The notes: generated by a model not told the origin, from the sequence alone. 64,000 nt of DNA from Flavisolibacter amylovorans (GCF_039541815.1 NZ_BAABGY010000007.1:1150987-1214986), one strand, 5' to 3'. Counted from the stretch's first letter, positions 1 through 8,249 are shown. Numbers and translations are program-made.

Positions 1-54
1 CCCGTGCGATTCGCCGAAGATGGAGAGACGAAGCAGGCGTCCGAACTGGTTCAT
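1..54 (-). CDS. aroC: Chorismate synthase, N-terminal fragment
   Basis: Only the first 18 codons lie in the window. They read MNQFGRLLRLSIFGESHG, and the FGESHG stretch is the conserved N-terminus of chorismate synthase, which converts EPSP to chorismate in the last common step of aromatic synthesis. The ATG overlaps the aroA stop codon by four bases (ATGA), so it is the last visible gene of the aromatic operon and probably translationally coupled to aroA. The rest lies beyond the left edge. Confidence 0.9.
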   Translation of the reverse strand, partial: MNQFGRLLRLSIFGESHG

Positions 55-1343
55 GCGCGGGGATTGTCGGTCAAAGATAGGGTGGCTCCGAGCTGCTGCA
101 GGTGCCTCCAGAAGTCGGGATAGGATTTGCCCACGGCCTCGGCGCCGGTGATGGTGGTCGGACCGTCGGCGCCAAGTGCGGCCACAGCAGTCGCCATGGC
201 GATGCGGTGGTCGTGGCGCGACGACACGGTGGCGCCCTTCAGGCCGCCGCCTCCGCGGATGATCATGAGGTCGTCCTGTAGTTCAATCGTAAGGCCCATC
301 TTACCGAATTCCTCCTGCAGCGTAAGCGCACGGTTGCTTTCCTTGTGGGCAAGGCGACTTACGCCCTCGATCACCGAAGTGCCGTGGCAATAGGCAGCAA
401 GGGCCACGAGCGGCGGAAACAGGTCGGGGCAGTCGGTGGCATTGAAATGAAAGGCGTCCAGCTTTTTGCCGGAGCGTACTTCAATCGCGTCGGTGCGTAC
501 GCTCATAATGGCGCCGCACTGCATCAGCGGCTGCAGTACCGCCTTGTCGGCCTGTGGTGAGAACACATCCAGCCCCCGGATCTCCAGGCTTCCGAAAAGC
601 GCCGCCGCCACGAGCAGGAAAGAAGCGCCGCTCCAGTCGCCCTCGACGGGGTAGCTGAGCTCGTTAGTGGCAGGAGGTTGATCCCGGTCATCGTACACGA
701 AACGCTCGTATTGCTCGTTCCGCGGCACTTTGAGCCCGAAGTCCTGCAGCACCTGCAGCGTCAGGTCGATGTACGGCTTGCTGTTCAGGCCTTCCACCTG
801 CACCGTCACGTTGCGGGCAGCGGCGGCAGAATAAGCCATCAGCAGTCCGGTAAGAAATTGAGACGAGAGGCTGCCATCAACGGTAACATCCCGCGGCTGC
901 AAGGGTCCCCTCACCTTAAGCGGAAGAAGACCGTCGTTGCTGTGGCAGGATACGCCCAGCTGCGGCAGCACGGTGTCGAAGAAATCGAGGGGGCGCCGCA
1001 CGAGGCTGCCGGCGCCGGTGATCGTCACTTCTTCGGCACTCAGGGCTGCCAGTGGCGTGAACATCCGCACCGAAAGGCCGCTCTCGCCGCAATGCAGCGC
1101 GCCCCCTACCGGTTGCACACCGGCGCTTTCGATCCGGATCGTGCCGTCAATTTCGGTCACCTGCGCGCCCAGTTGCCGGATGATGCCCAATGCAGCGCGG
1201 TCGTCGTCGGAAACGCCGGGGTTCTGCAATACCGTGACGCCGCCGCGCAGCAGGGCCGCCGCACAGGCACGCTGCATCGCGCTCTTGGAGGCCGGAGCCC
1301 TATAAATACCGGTCAGGGTGGAGGGAGAAACGAGGGCTTCCAT
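51..1343 (-). CDS. aroA: 3-phosphoshikimate 1-carboxyvinyltransferase (EPSP synthase)
   Basis: The product of about 430 residues matches the usual EPSP synthase length. It joins shikimate-3-phosphate and PEP to give EPSP. Visible family signatures are the N-terminal PASKSAMQR stretch (residues 17-25, substrate-binding Lys and Ser), the GESGLSVRMF loop at about 87-96 that corresponds to the PEP-binding loop, EGDWSGASF in the middle, and a C-terminal DHRIAMA motif. The chosen ATG shares one base with the aroB stop (TGATG); a GTG one codon upstream would overlap by four bases and is an equally possible start. It ends overlapping aroC, consistent with one polycistronic message. Confidence 0.95.
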   Translation of the reverse strand: MEALVSPSTLTGIYRAPASKSAMQRACAAALLRGGVTVLQNPGVSDDDRAALGIIRQLGAQVTEIDGTIRIESAGVQPVGGALHCGESGLSVRMFTPLAALSAEEVTITGAGSLVRRPLDFFDTVLPQLGVSCHSNDGLLPLKVRGPLQPRDVTVDGSLSSQFLTGLLMAYSAAAARNVTVQVEGLNSKPYIDLTLQVLQDFGLKVPRNEQYERFVYDDRDQPPATNELSYPVEGDWSGASFLLVAAALFGSLEIRGLDVFSPQADKAVLQPLMQCGAIMSVRTDAIEVRSGKKLDAFHFNATDCPDLFPPLVALAAYCHGTSVIEGVSRLAHKESNRALTLQEEFGKMGLTIELQDDLMIIRGGGGLKGATVSSRHDHRIAMATAVAALGADGPTTITGAEAVGKSYPDFWRHLQQLGATLSLTDNPRA

Positions 1344-2353
1344 CACAGCAAGTCGCTTAATTCGTTAAGAGGGATAGGTTCTACGAGGGCTTTGCCGATG
1401 CGCTCCAGCAACACGAAATGGACGGAGGCCCCTTCCTTTTTCTTGTCGCGCGAAAGCACGGGCAGCACCTTGTCTTTGTTGTAGGTGGCAAGTGTGGGCA
1501 GCCCGTAGCGGTCGAGCAAGCCCACGAGCCGCGCCGCGCTACGGAAGGCGGTACGTTGTTGCGAAAGCTTCGCGGCGAAGGCCATACCGATGGAGATCGC
1601 TTCACCGTGCGACAGCTCGTACTGGTTCTCGAGCGCGTGGCCGAGCGTATGTCCGAAGTTGAGCAGGCGCCGCTCCCCTCCTTCGAATTCGTCGGCCAGT
1701 ACTACTTTAGTTTTCAGCAGGGCATTGCGCTGCACGAGGTCGGCGAGCGCCGCCTTTTTCTTGCGGTAGCTGTCCACCGATCCCACCTCGAGCTCACGGA
1801 ACATCTTTGCGTCGCGGATGGCCGCGTGCTTGATGATCTCGGCAAAACCATTGCGCCATTCGGCCTCGGGCAGGCTTTGCAGCAGGGTCATATCGTGCAG
1901 CAGGAAGGCCGGTTGCCGGATGGTGCCGACCATGTTTTTGTACGGACCCACATCGATCCCGTTCTTGCCGCCGATCGACGCGTCCACGAGCGCCAGCAGC
2001 GTGGTGGGCACAAAGCCGCAGCGGATGCCGCGCAGGTAGATGGCTGCGATGTAGCCGGCAAGGTCGGTGATGACGCCGCCGCCCACGCCCACGATAGTCC
2101 ACTTACGGTCGGCGCCGAGCTCCACGAGGCGGCCGATCACCGAGTCCACGGTTGCCTGGATCTTATAGGCCTCGCCGGGCTTCAGCACGATGCTGTTCCA
2201 GCCCTTGAAGCGCCTCTCGTGCGCGGCAAATACGTGCTCGTCGGTGAGCAGCACGGTCGTCATTACGTCAGCGAGCTCTTTCAGTTGCGCGAAGCTCCCG
2301 GCGAAATAGTAGTCTACGATGGCGGTGCCGAATCGAAAGGTCTTTTTGATCAT
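1343..2353 (-). CDS. aroB: 3-dehydroquinate synthase
   Basis: This NAD- and divalent-metal-dependent enzyme of 336 residues converts DAHP to 3-dehydroquinate, the second shikimate step. The nucleotide-binding GVGGGVITDLAGY stretch (about residues 90-102), the VPTTLLALVDASIGGKNGID active-site segment, and the metal ligands in AEIIKH, NFGHTLGHALE and SHGEAI are all present. The start codon overlaps the stop of the DAHP synthase gene by one base (TGATG) and the stop overlaps the aroA start, so expression is tightly coupled in the operon. Length and motifs are normal for the family. Confidence 0.96.
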   Translation of the reverse strand: MIKKTFRFGTAIVDYYFAGSFAQLKELADVMTTVLLTDEHVFAAHERRFKGWNSIVLKPGEAYKIQATVDSVIGRLVELGADRKWTIVGVGGGVITDLAGYIAAIYLRGIRCGFVPTTLLALVDASIGGKNGIDVGPYKNMVGTIRQPAFLLHDMTLLQSLPEAEWRNGFAEIIKHAAIRDAKMFRELEVGSVDSYRKKKAALADLVQRNALLKTKVVLADEFEGGERRLLNFGHTLGHALENQYELSHGEAISIGMAFAAKLSQQRTAFRSAARLVGLLDRYGLPTLATYNKDKVLPVLSRDKKKEGASVHFVLLERIGKALVEPIPLNELSDLL

Positions 2354-3429
2354 CAGCTGTTGAATACTTTGTTCTGGTGGTGGATGCTTTCCATGTGCAC
2401 GGCGTCGAAGTACTGGGTAATGAACTCCTTGCTCAGGCCGAACTTCTCGCCCTTGCGCACGGCCCGCTCGAGGATCTCGTTCCAGCGGCGCGTTTGCAGG
2501 ATGGTGAGGTTGTGGTCCTTCTTGTATTGCCCGATCGCGTCGGCAATCTTCATCCGCTGCCCGAGGAGCTGCAGCAGCTCGTCGTCGAGCTGGTTGATCT
2601 GTTGGCGCATCTTCTCGAGCACCGCGTGGTCGGCCGCAGACACCACTTCATCCTTGCGCCACGCGATGCCATCGAGCAGCGCCGCGAGCGTTTCGGGGGT
2701 GATTTGCTGCTTTGCATCGCTCCAGGCATTGTCGGGGTCGATGTGCGACTCGATCATGAGCCCGTCGAAGTCGAGGTCGATGGCCTCCTGGGCCACTTCC
2801 TGCAGGATGTCGCGGCGTCCGCAGATATGCGAGGGGTCGTTGATCAGCAGCATGTCGGGGTTGCGGCGCTTCATCTCGATGGCGAGGTGCCACATCGGCG
2901 CGTTGCGGTATTCCGTGTTGCCGTATGCCGAGAAGCCGCGGTGGATCAGGCCGATGCGCTCGATGCCTGCCTTGGCCACGCGCTCCACGGCGCCGGTCCA
3001 GAGCTCGAGGTCGGCGTTGATCGGGTTCTTGATCAGCACGGGCACTTTCACACCACGCAGGGCATCGGCCACTTCCTGCACGCTGAAGGGGTTCACCGTG
3101 GTGCGGGCGCCGATCCAGAGCACGTCCACATCAAAATGCAGCGCGTCCTCCACCTGCTTGCCGGTGGCCACTTCCACGGCGGTGGGCAGGGCGGTCAGCT
3201 TCTTTGCCGCCTGCAGCCAGGGCAGTCCCTTGGTGCCGATGCCTTCGAAGGAACCGGGACGGGTGCGGGGTTTCCAGATACCGGCGCGCAGCATGTCCAC
3301 CTTACCGGTGGCGGCGAGGCGCTGCGCCGTTTGCAGCACCTGCTCTTCGGTTTCGGCGCTGCAGGGCCCGGAGATGATGAGGGGCCGCTTGTTCCATTTT
3401 TCGATGACGTTGTCGAGGGCATTTTCCAT
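2353..3429 (-). CDS. Bifunctional DAHP synthase / chorismate mutase
   Basis: A 358-residue fusion. Residues 1 to about 260 are a class I DAHP synthase with GPCSAE (21-26), IWKPRTRPGSFEG (51-63), GARTTVNPF and a LIKNP strand; it condenses PEP and erythrose-4-phosphate to start the shikimate pathway. The last 90 residues are an AroQ-type helical chorismate mutase (MRQQINQLDDELLQLLGQRM), which makes prephenate. The open frame runs 148 codons further upstream, but that part is only an out-of-frame reading of tyrA, so the Met after the 49-base intergenic gap is the start. The same fusion is known in Bacteroidota, where the mutase domain may also sense product; that is inference here. Confidence 0.94.
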   Translation of the reverse strand: MENALDNVIEKWNKRPLIISGPCSAETEEQVLQTAQRLAATGKVDMLRAGIWKPRTRPGSFEGIGTKGLPWLQAAKKLTALPTAVEVATGKQVEDALHFDVDVLWIGARTTVNPFSVQEVADALRGVKVPVLIKNPINADLELWTGAVERVAKAGIERIGLIHRGFSAYGNTEYRNAPMWHLAIEMKRRNPDMLLINDPSHICGRRDILQEVAQEAIDLDFDGLMIESHIDPDNAWSDAKQQITPETLAALLDGIAWRKDEVVSAADHAVLEKMRQQINQLDDELLQLLGQRMKIADAIGQYKKDHNLTILQTRRWNEILERAVRKGEKFGLSKEFITQYFDAVHMESIHHQNKVFNS

Positions 3430-3478
3430 TGTATCGGAGTTTGAGGTGCCGCCGCGAAAGTACGCAGGGGCGGCACCG

Positions 3479-4318
3479 TTATTTAAGGATGCGTTTGATC
3501 TTGTTGGCCTGCCCGATGAGCTCGAGCAGGTAGTCGTAATTTTCTTTTTCGAGGCAGGCCTTGAACTTACGGAGCTGCGCGATGTGCTCGTTGAGCACGT
3601 CGAGCACGTTTTCGCGGTTCTGCTGCAGGATGGGTACCCACATGGCGGGGTTGCTTTTGGCGAGGCGCACGGTGCTTTCGAAACCACCGCTGGCCAGCTC
3701 GAAGATGGCTTCCTCTTCCTTTTCTTTCTCGAGCACGGTGTTGGCCAGGGCGAAAGAAGTGATGTGCGAAATATGCGAGATGTAGGCCACATGCACGTCG
3801 TGCTCAGCGGCGCCCATGTATACGAGGTGCATCCCGAGGCTGCGGTACACGTGTTCCACCAGCAAAGCCGCATCCTCGTCCGAACCGTCGCGGTCGCAGA
3901 TCACGGCGGCCTTGCCGGTGAAGGCCCCGCGCACGGCCGCTTCGGGCCCGCTGTGCTCGGTGCCCCACATCGGGTGCGCAGCCACGAAGCGCCCCCGTCG
4001 GGGATGATCGCCCACCGCCGCCAGCACGCCCTCCTTGGTGGAGCCGACGTCGAACACCACCTGCGTCGTTACCCGCTCCAGCACGTCCCGGGCAAGGCCC
4101 GAAAGCGCGTCCACCGGCACGGCCAGCACAACGAGCTGCGCGGCGTCAACGGCTTCCCGGACCGTAGCAATACGGTCGACGAGTCCCAGCTCGAGTGCCC
4201 GCTGCGCGTGTGTGTCGCTCCGGTCCACGCCAATGACCTTCGTGGCAATGCCTTTTTCCTTCAGGGCGAGGGCCATCGAGCCGCCGATCAATCCGAGTCC
4301 GATCACAGTTACTACCAT
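3479..4318 (-). CDS. tyrA: Prephenate dehydrogenase
   Basis: A 279-residue enzyme that oxidatively decarboxylates prephenate to 4-hydroxyphenylpyruvate, the Tyr branch. The N-terminus is a Rossmann fold (MVVTVIGLGLIGGSMALALK), followed by VVFDVGSTK and AAHPMWGTEHSGP, which match the substrate-binding region of TyrA; the C-terminal half is helical. No ACT domain is present, so Tyr feedback through such a domain is not expected. The open frame continues far upstream through the aminotransferase gene in another frame; the chosen ATG lies five bases after that gene's stop, as expected in a compact operon. Confidence 0.94.
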   Translation of the reverse strand: MVVTVIGLGLIGGSMALALKEKGIATKVIGVDRSDTHAQRALELGLVDRIATVREAVDAAQLVVLAVPVDALSGLARDVLERVTTQVVFDVGSTKEGVLAAVGDHPRRGRFVAAHPMWGTEHSGPEAAVRGAFTGKAAVICDRDGSDEDAALLVEHVYRSLGMHLVYMGAAEHDVHVAYISHISHITSFALANTVLEKEKEEEAIFELASGGFESTVRLAKSNPAMWVPILQQNRENVLDVLNEHIAQLRKFKACLEKENYDYLLELIGQANKIKRILK

Positions 4319-4323
4319 AACAC

Positions 4324-5487
4324 TTAAGCGGGTAAAAGTTTTTGAATTCGGTCCAGCGCCGCTTCGAGGCGTGCCACCGGGCTGCACAGGCTCACGCGGA
4401 TATAGTTGTTTCCCTCCGACCCGAAGATGCCGCCGGGCGTGATGAAGACCCTGGCCCCGTCCAGTACGGCATCGCTCAGTGCATATCCGTCGCGGTACCG
4501 CTCCGGAATCCTGGCCCATACGAAGAGACCGGCCTGTGCGCGGTTGTAGCGGCACTGCAGGTGATCGAGCAGGGCGTACACGTGCTCCCGGCGCTCGCGG
4601 TAGGTGGCATTGAGCGCTTCGTGCCATTCGCCGCCAAGCTCCAGGGCCGCCACCGCCGCCGATTGCAGGGGCTGGAACATGCCGCTGTCCATATTGCTCT
4701 TGAAGCGCAACACCTCGTTGATGCGGGCCTCCGCGCCGCACAGCATGCCCACGCGCCAACCGGCCATATTGTGCGACTTGGACAGCGAATTGAGCTCGAT
4801 GGCCACCTCCTTCGCCCCCGGCACCGCCAGCAGGCTTTGCGGCTGGTGGTTCAGGATAAAGCTATACGGGTTATCGTGGCAGATCAGGATGTCGTGCTTC
4901 TTCCCGAACGCGACCAGGCGTTGAAAAAGTCCGTCGGAAGGCAACTGCCCCGTGGGCATGTGCGGGTAGTTGACCCACATCAGCTTTACCCGGGAAAGGT
5001 CCGTCGCCTCCAGTGCTTCGAAGTCGGGCATCCAGCCGCCGGCCTCGGTAAGGGTATAGTCGATGCAGCGGCCACCGGCGAGCTGCACCGCGCTGCGGTA
5101 GGTAGGATAGCCCGGGTTGGGCACGAGCGCTGCGTCGCCTTCGGAGAGATAGGTCATGCATACATGGAGGATGCCCTCCTTGGAGCCGATGAGCGGCAGT
5201 ATTTCTACGGCGGGGTCGAGCGTCACTCTGTACCAGCGGAGGTACCAGGCCGCCATGGCCTCGCGGAGCGGAGCGATGCCTTTGTAGCCCTGGTAAGCGT
5301 GCACGTTGGGCCGGGCGCTTTCACGTTGCAAAGCGGCGATCACGTCGGGGTGCGGCGGGCCGTCGGGCGAGCCGATGCCGAGGTTGATGACGTCGGCGCC
5401 ACCTTTATTCAAGGCCTCGATGGCCCGCAGCTTTTGCGAGAAGTAGTATTCGCCGATCCCTTCGAGTCGGGTTGAGGTCGTGATCAT
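4324..5487 (-). CDS. Class I/II PLP aminotransferase, probably for aromatic 2-oxo acids
   Basis: A 387-residue fold-type I aminotransferase. Asn173 (VNYPHMPTG), Asp205 (CHDNPY) and the PLP-binding Lys237 (SLSKSHNMAGWR) are visible, with a C-terminal Arg in RVSLCSP for the substrate carboxylate. It lies between pheA (4 bases away) and tyrA (5 bases away), the two enzymes whose products are phenylpyruvate and 4-hydroxyphenylpyruvate, so final transamination to Phe and Tyr is the likely job. The specificity is inferred from context; similar enzymes act on aspartate or LL-diaminopimelate, so no gene symbol is given. Confidence 0.92.
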   Translation of the reverse strand: MITTSTRLEGIGEYYFSQKLRAIEALNKGGADVINLGIGSPDGPPHPDVIAALQRESARPNVHAYQGYKGIAPLREAMAAWYLRWYRVTLDPAVEILPLIGSKEGILHVCMTYLSEGDAALVPNPGYPTYRSAVQLAGGRCIDYTLTEAGGWMPDFEALEATDLSRVKLMWVNYPHMPTGQLPSDGLFQRLVAFGKKHDILICHDNPYSFILNHQPQSLLAVPGAKEVAIELNSLSKSHNMAGWRVGMLCGAEARINEVLRFKSNMDSGMFQPLQSAAVAALELGGEWHEALNATYRERREHVYALLDHLQCRYNRAQAGLFVWARIPERYRDGYALSDAVLDGARVFITPGGIFGSEGNNYIRVSLCSPVARLEAALDRIQKLLPA

Positions 5488-5491
5488 AGGG

Positions 5492-6313
5492 CTATCGTTT
5501 GCGTCCGTTTACATATACGCCGTAAACGTCCAGTTTGGTGGTGAGGGGCTTCAGCGCGTCAAGTAGTCCTTCGAACGGCGCTGTGCTGTCGAACTCGAGG
5601 TCGGCATGGAAGAAGTATTCCCATTCGGTGCCGGGCAGGGGAAAGCTCTGGAGCTTGCTGAGGTTGATGCCCGCCTCCGCGATCTGTACCAGCACACGGG
5701 CGAGGCTACCGCGCTCGTGCCTGGTGCCGAAGCAGATCGAGGCCTTGGTAGCCGCGGGTGCGGGGGCCGGCTCACGGTGCAGCACAAGGAAGCGGGTGTA
5801 GTTCTGCGCCTCGGTGTGGATATCGGGTACCAGGATCTCGAGCCCGAAGAGCTCGGCGGCAAGGGCGCCCGCCACCGCGGCCGCGTGGCGATGGTGGTGC
5901 TGGTGCAACCGGCGTGCGCTCAGCGCGGTGTCTTCGGTTTCCACGAGCTTCCAGTGCCGCTGCTGCAGGAACTCGCTGCACTGCTGCAGGGCGATGGGAT
6001 GCGAGTGCACCTCGCGGATGTCGTCGAGCGTCACACCCGGGTTCACGAGCAGGTGCTGACGGATGGGCAGGTACACCTCGCCGGTGATGTAGAGGCCGCT
6101 GCGCTGCAAGAGCCCGTAGTTGGGCAGGATGGATCCGGCGATGGAATTCTCGATCGCCATGAGGCCGGCATCCACGCGGCCTTCCTGTACGGCGGTCACC
6201 ACCTCGCGGAAGGTGGCGCAGGGCAGGATGCCCACCTCGCTGCCGAAGTATTGCCGGGCGGCTACCTGGTGAAAGGAGCCTTCAAAGCCTTGTATCGTTA
6301 CGATCTGTGCCAT
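5492..6313 (-). CDS. pheA: Prephenate dehydratase
   Basis: A 273-residue enzyme converting prephenate to phenylpyruvate. The catalytic domain carries GFEGSFHQ (9-16), IENSIAGSI (about 54-62) and the NYTRF segment containing the catalytic Thr. A C-terminal ACT domain (about 190-265) follows, starting GSLARVLVQIAEAGINLSKLQS. The position that reads ESRP in well-studied Phe-inhibited enzymes is QSFP here, so feedback control may differ. It is the first structural gene of the aromatic operon; its ATG follows directly on the U-tract of an intrinsic terminator, so transcription into it is probably controlled by attenuation. Confidence 0.95.
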   Translation of the reverse strand: MAQIVTIQGFEGSFHQVAARQYFGSEVGILPCATFREVVTAVQEGRVDAGLMAIENSIAGSILPNYGLLQRSGLYITGEVYLPIRQHLLVNPGVTLDDIREVHSHPIALQQCSEFLQQRHWKLVETEDTALSARRLHQHHHRHAAAVAGALAAELFGLEILVPDIHTEAQNYTRFLVLHREPAPAPAATKASICFGTRHERGSLARVLVQIAEAGINLSKLQSFPLPGTEWEYFFHADLEFDSTAPFEGLLDALKPLTTKLDVYGVYVNGRKR

Positions 6314-6345
6314 AAAAAAATAGGGTCCCGGTTTTGCCGGGACCC
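6314..6345 (-). terminator. Attenuator terminator abutting the pheA start codon
   Basis: On the minus strand a perfect 9-bp stem GGGTCCCGG / CCGGGACCC with loop CAAAA is followed by TATTTTTTT and then directly by the pheA ATG. A terminator inside the 5' leader of an operon makes sense only as a conditional one. The first arm (TCCCGGC, 6342-6336) is exactly complementary to GCCGGGA inside the leader peptide gene (6400-6394), giving a competing antiterminator. Confidence 0.9.
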
Positions 6346-6375
6346 TTTATCGTTCAGTGTTCTATTCGTTGAATA

Positions 6376-6453
6376 CTAGTGACAACAAGGCGCTCCCGGC
6401 TTCTCTCCGAAATAATAAAAGCTAAACCAACGATATGCCTTGTTTGTGTTCAC
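6376..6453 (-). CDS. Aromatic-amino-acid leader peptide of the pheA operon attenuator
   Basis: A 25-codon reading frame starts at GTG and ends with TAG, 30 bases before the attenuator stem. Residues 6-16 read AYRWFSFYYFG: three Tyr, three Phe and one Trp in nine positions. AACAAGGC (6444-6437), before the aromatic codons, can pair with GCCTTGTT (6391-6384), and GCCGGGA (6400-6394) can pair with the first arm of the terminator. Ribosome stalling at aromatic codons would free the second pairing and permit read-through; smooth translation would allow termination. The GTG lies 6 nt after a consensus -7 box; an upstream in-frame TTG at 6462 is the only alternative. Function is inferred from codons and pairing. 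Confidence 0.85.
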   Translation of the reverse strand: MNTNKAYRWFSFYYFGEKPGAPCCH

Positions 6454-6459
6454 GTGTTT

Positions 6460-6467
6460 CAAATATA
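6460..6467 (-). promoter_or_regulatory. -7 promoter box of the aromatic operon
   Basis: TATATTTG matches the Bacteroidota -7 consensus TAnnTTTG exactly, 6 nt before the leader-peptide GTG. No clear -33 TTTG was found at the expected spacing. Transcription from it would start at or next to the GTG. Confidence 0.7.
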
Positions 6468-6472
6468 ATCAA

Positions 6473-6563
6473 GATTTGTGATTTCGGATTTCAGATTTCA
6501 GATTTTTTCAAAGCGCACGATTCTATAGAGAATCACAAATCACAAATCTGAAATCTAAAATCG
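6473..6563. repeat. Inverted pair of degenerate 7-bp tandem arrays (unit AAATCTG)
   Basis: 6473-6508 is a run of GATTTCA-type heptamers; 6531-6562 is the reverse-complement run of AAATCTG-type heptamers, with about 22 bp between. The pair begins a few bases after the helicase stop codon and could fold into a long hairpin in its 3' UTR. The same unit recurs at 19905-20012, 27856-27947 and 41238-41314. Confidence 0.75.
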
Positions 6564-6568
6564 TTCGC

Positions 6569-8227
6569 CTACCGGCGAACGGAATCCGCTTCGTTCATCC
6601 GGATCCGGCGGCCCTTGAACTTTTTACCGTCGATGGAGCCGATCATCTTCTGGGCGGCCTTGCGGTCCACTTCGAGCCAGGTGTTCATTTCCTTGAGGTC
6701 GATGCGGCCGAGTACGTCCTTCGGCAGGTCGCTGAGGTCGAGCACGAACTGGAGGAAGGAAGCCTTGTAGAAGCCATCCTTCGTACCGAGGTTCACGAAC
6801 AGCTTCACCATATCGCCGCTGGAGGGCGCGAACTTCTTGTCCTTGCGGTCGGCGCGCCCGTCGGGCGTGCGCTCCTGGCGGCGGTCGTCGCGACGGTCGG
6901 TATGGCGCAGGTTGAGGTCCTCGGCGTTCTCGTAATAGCGCAGGAAGCGATCGAACTCGAGAGCGGCTACGCGCTGCAGCACTTCCTCCTTCGTCATGTC
7001 GGCAAACTTCTCCTGGAGCATCGGCACATAGGTGTCATAATCGCCGTGGGAGATGTCGGTGTTGATCAGCTTATCCATGAAGAAGAAGAACTGCTTGCGG
7101 CATACGTCCTTGCCGGTGGGGATCTCCACCTTATGGAAGGGCACCTGCACCATGCGCTCGATCTGCTTGATCTTAAAGGACTCGCGGGCGTGCACGATGG
7201 AAAGGCAAACACCGGTTTTACCTGCGCGGCCCGTACGGCCCGAGCGGTGAGTATATACTTCGACGTCGTCGGGAAGCTCGAAGTTGATGACGTGGGTGAT
7301 GCCCGACACGTCAATGCCGCGGGCGGCCACGTCGGTGGCGATGAGGAGCTGCAGGGTCTTCTCGCGGAACTCGTCCATCACCTTGTCGCGCTGGGCCTGC
7401 GAGAGGTCGCCGTGGAGGGCGTCGATATCGTAGCCTTCGCGGGTGAGCTTCTCGGCAATCTCCTGGGCATCGGCCTTCGTGCGGGTGAAGATGATCCCGT
7501 ACATGCCGGGGTTGAAGTCGATGATGCGCTTCAGCGTCTCGTAGCGGTGCTGCGCTGTAGTGACACAGAACTGGTGGTCGATGAGCTTGTTCGCAGTATT
7601 CTTGGTGCCGACCGTGATCTCGAAAGGCTCCTTCATGTACCGCTTCGTGACGCTGCGGATCTCCGGGGGCATGGTGGCGCTGAAGAGCCAGGTGGCGTTG
7701 CGGCGGGGGGTGTTCTTGAGGATGAACTCGATGTCTTCCTGGAAGCCCATGGAGAGCATCTCGTCGGCCTCGTCGAGCACCACGTACTGGATCTCTTCGA
7801 GGTTGATGGCCTTGCGCTCGATGAGGTCGATGAGGCGACCGGGGGTGGCCACGATCACCTGCACGCCGCGGCGGATGTCGCGGATCTGCTGGGAGATAGA
7901 GGTGCCGCCGTATACGGCCACCACGTGCACGCCCTTCATGTGTTTCTTAAAGATCTCCACCTCGTTCACGATCTGCATGCAGAGCTCGCGGGTGGGGCAT
8001 ACCACCAGCACCTGGGGGTGCTTTTCCTCGGGATTCAGCAGCTGCAGCATCGGGAGGCCGAAGGCGGCCGTCTTACCGGTACCGGTCTGGGCCAGGCCGA
8101 TCAGGTCTTTCGTTCCGGAGAGCAGCACAGGAATGGCTTTTTCCTGTATGGGGGTGGGTTGTGAGAAGCCAAGGTCCTGGACGGCTTTCAGGAGATTTTC
8201 CTGGAGGCCTAACTCGTCAAAGGTCAT
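6569..8227 (-). CDS. DEAD-box ATP-dependent RNA helicase with DbpA-type RNA-binding tail
   Basis: A 552-residue helicase. The Q motif GFSQPTPIQ (20-28), Walker A AQTGTGKT (46-53), TPGRL, VLDEADEM, SATMP, then ATDVAARGID and HRSGRTGRAG of the second RecA domain are all present. After a basic, Arg/Asp-rich linker, the last 80 residues (from VKLFVNLGTKDGFYKASF) resemble the DbpA RNA-binding domain, an RRM-like fold that directs DbpA to 23S rRNA. A role in ribosome assembly or cold adaptation is therefore likely, closest to DeaD/CsdA- or DbpA-like proteins, but the exact orthology is open. It has its own promoter box at 8250-8257. Confidence 0.93.
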   Translation of the reverse strand: MTFDELGLQENLLKAVQDLGFSQPTPIQEKAIPVLLSGTKDLIGLAQTGTGKTAAFGLPMLQLLNPEEKHPQVLVVCPTRELCMQIVNEVEIFKKHMKGVHVVAVYGGTSISQQIRDIRRGVQVIVATPGRLIDLIERKAINLEEIQYVVLDEADEMLSMGFQEDIEFILKNTPRRNATWLFSATMPPEIRSVTKRYMKEPFEITVGTKNTANKLIDHQFCVTTAQHRYETLKRIIDFNPGMYGIIFTRTKADAQEIAEKLTREGYDIDALHGDLSQAQRDKVMDEFREKTLQLLIATDVAARGIDVSGITHVINFELPDDVEVYTHRSGRTGRAGKTGVCLSIVHARESFKIKQIERMVQVPFHKVEIPTGKDVCRKQFFFFMDKLINTDISHGDYDTYVPMLQEKFADMTKEEVLQRVAALEFDRFLRYYENAEDLNLRHTDRRDDRRQERTPDGRADRKDKKFAPSSGDMVKLFVNLGTKDGFYKASFLQFVLDLSDLPKDVLGRIDLKEMNTWLEVDRKAAQKMIGSIDGKKFKGRRIRMNEADSVRR

Positions 8228-8249
8228 TATAGATGCGATTTTGTTCGCG

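Noticed and set aside
1418..4327. Long plus-strand open frame antisense to the aromatic operon
   Set aside because: It is a shadow frame caused by high-GC codon bias; the minus-strand genes match known families throughout.
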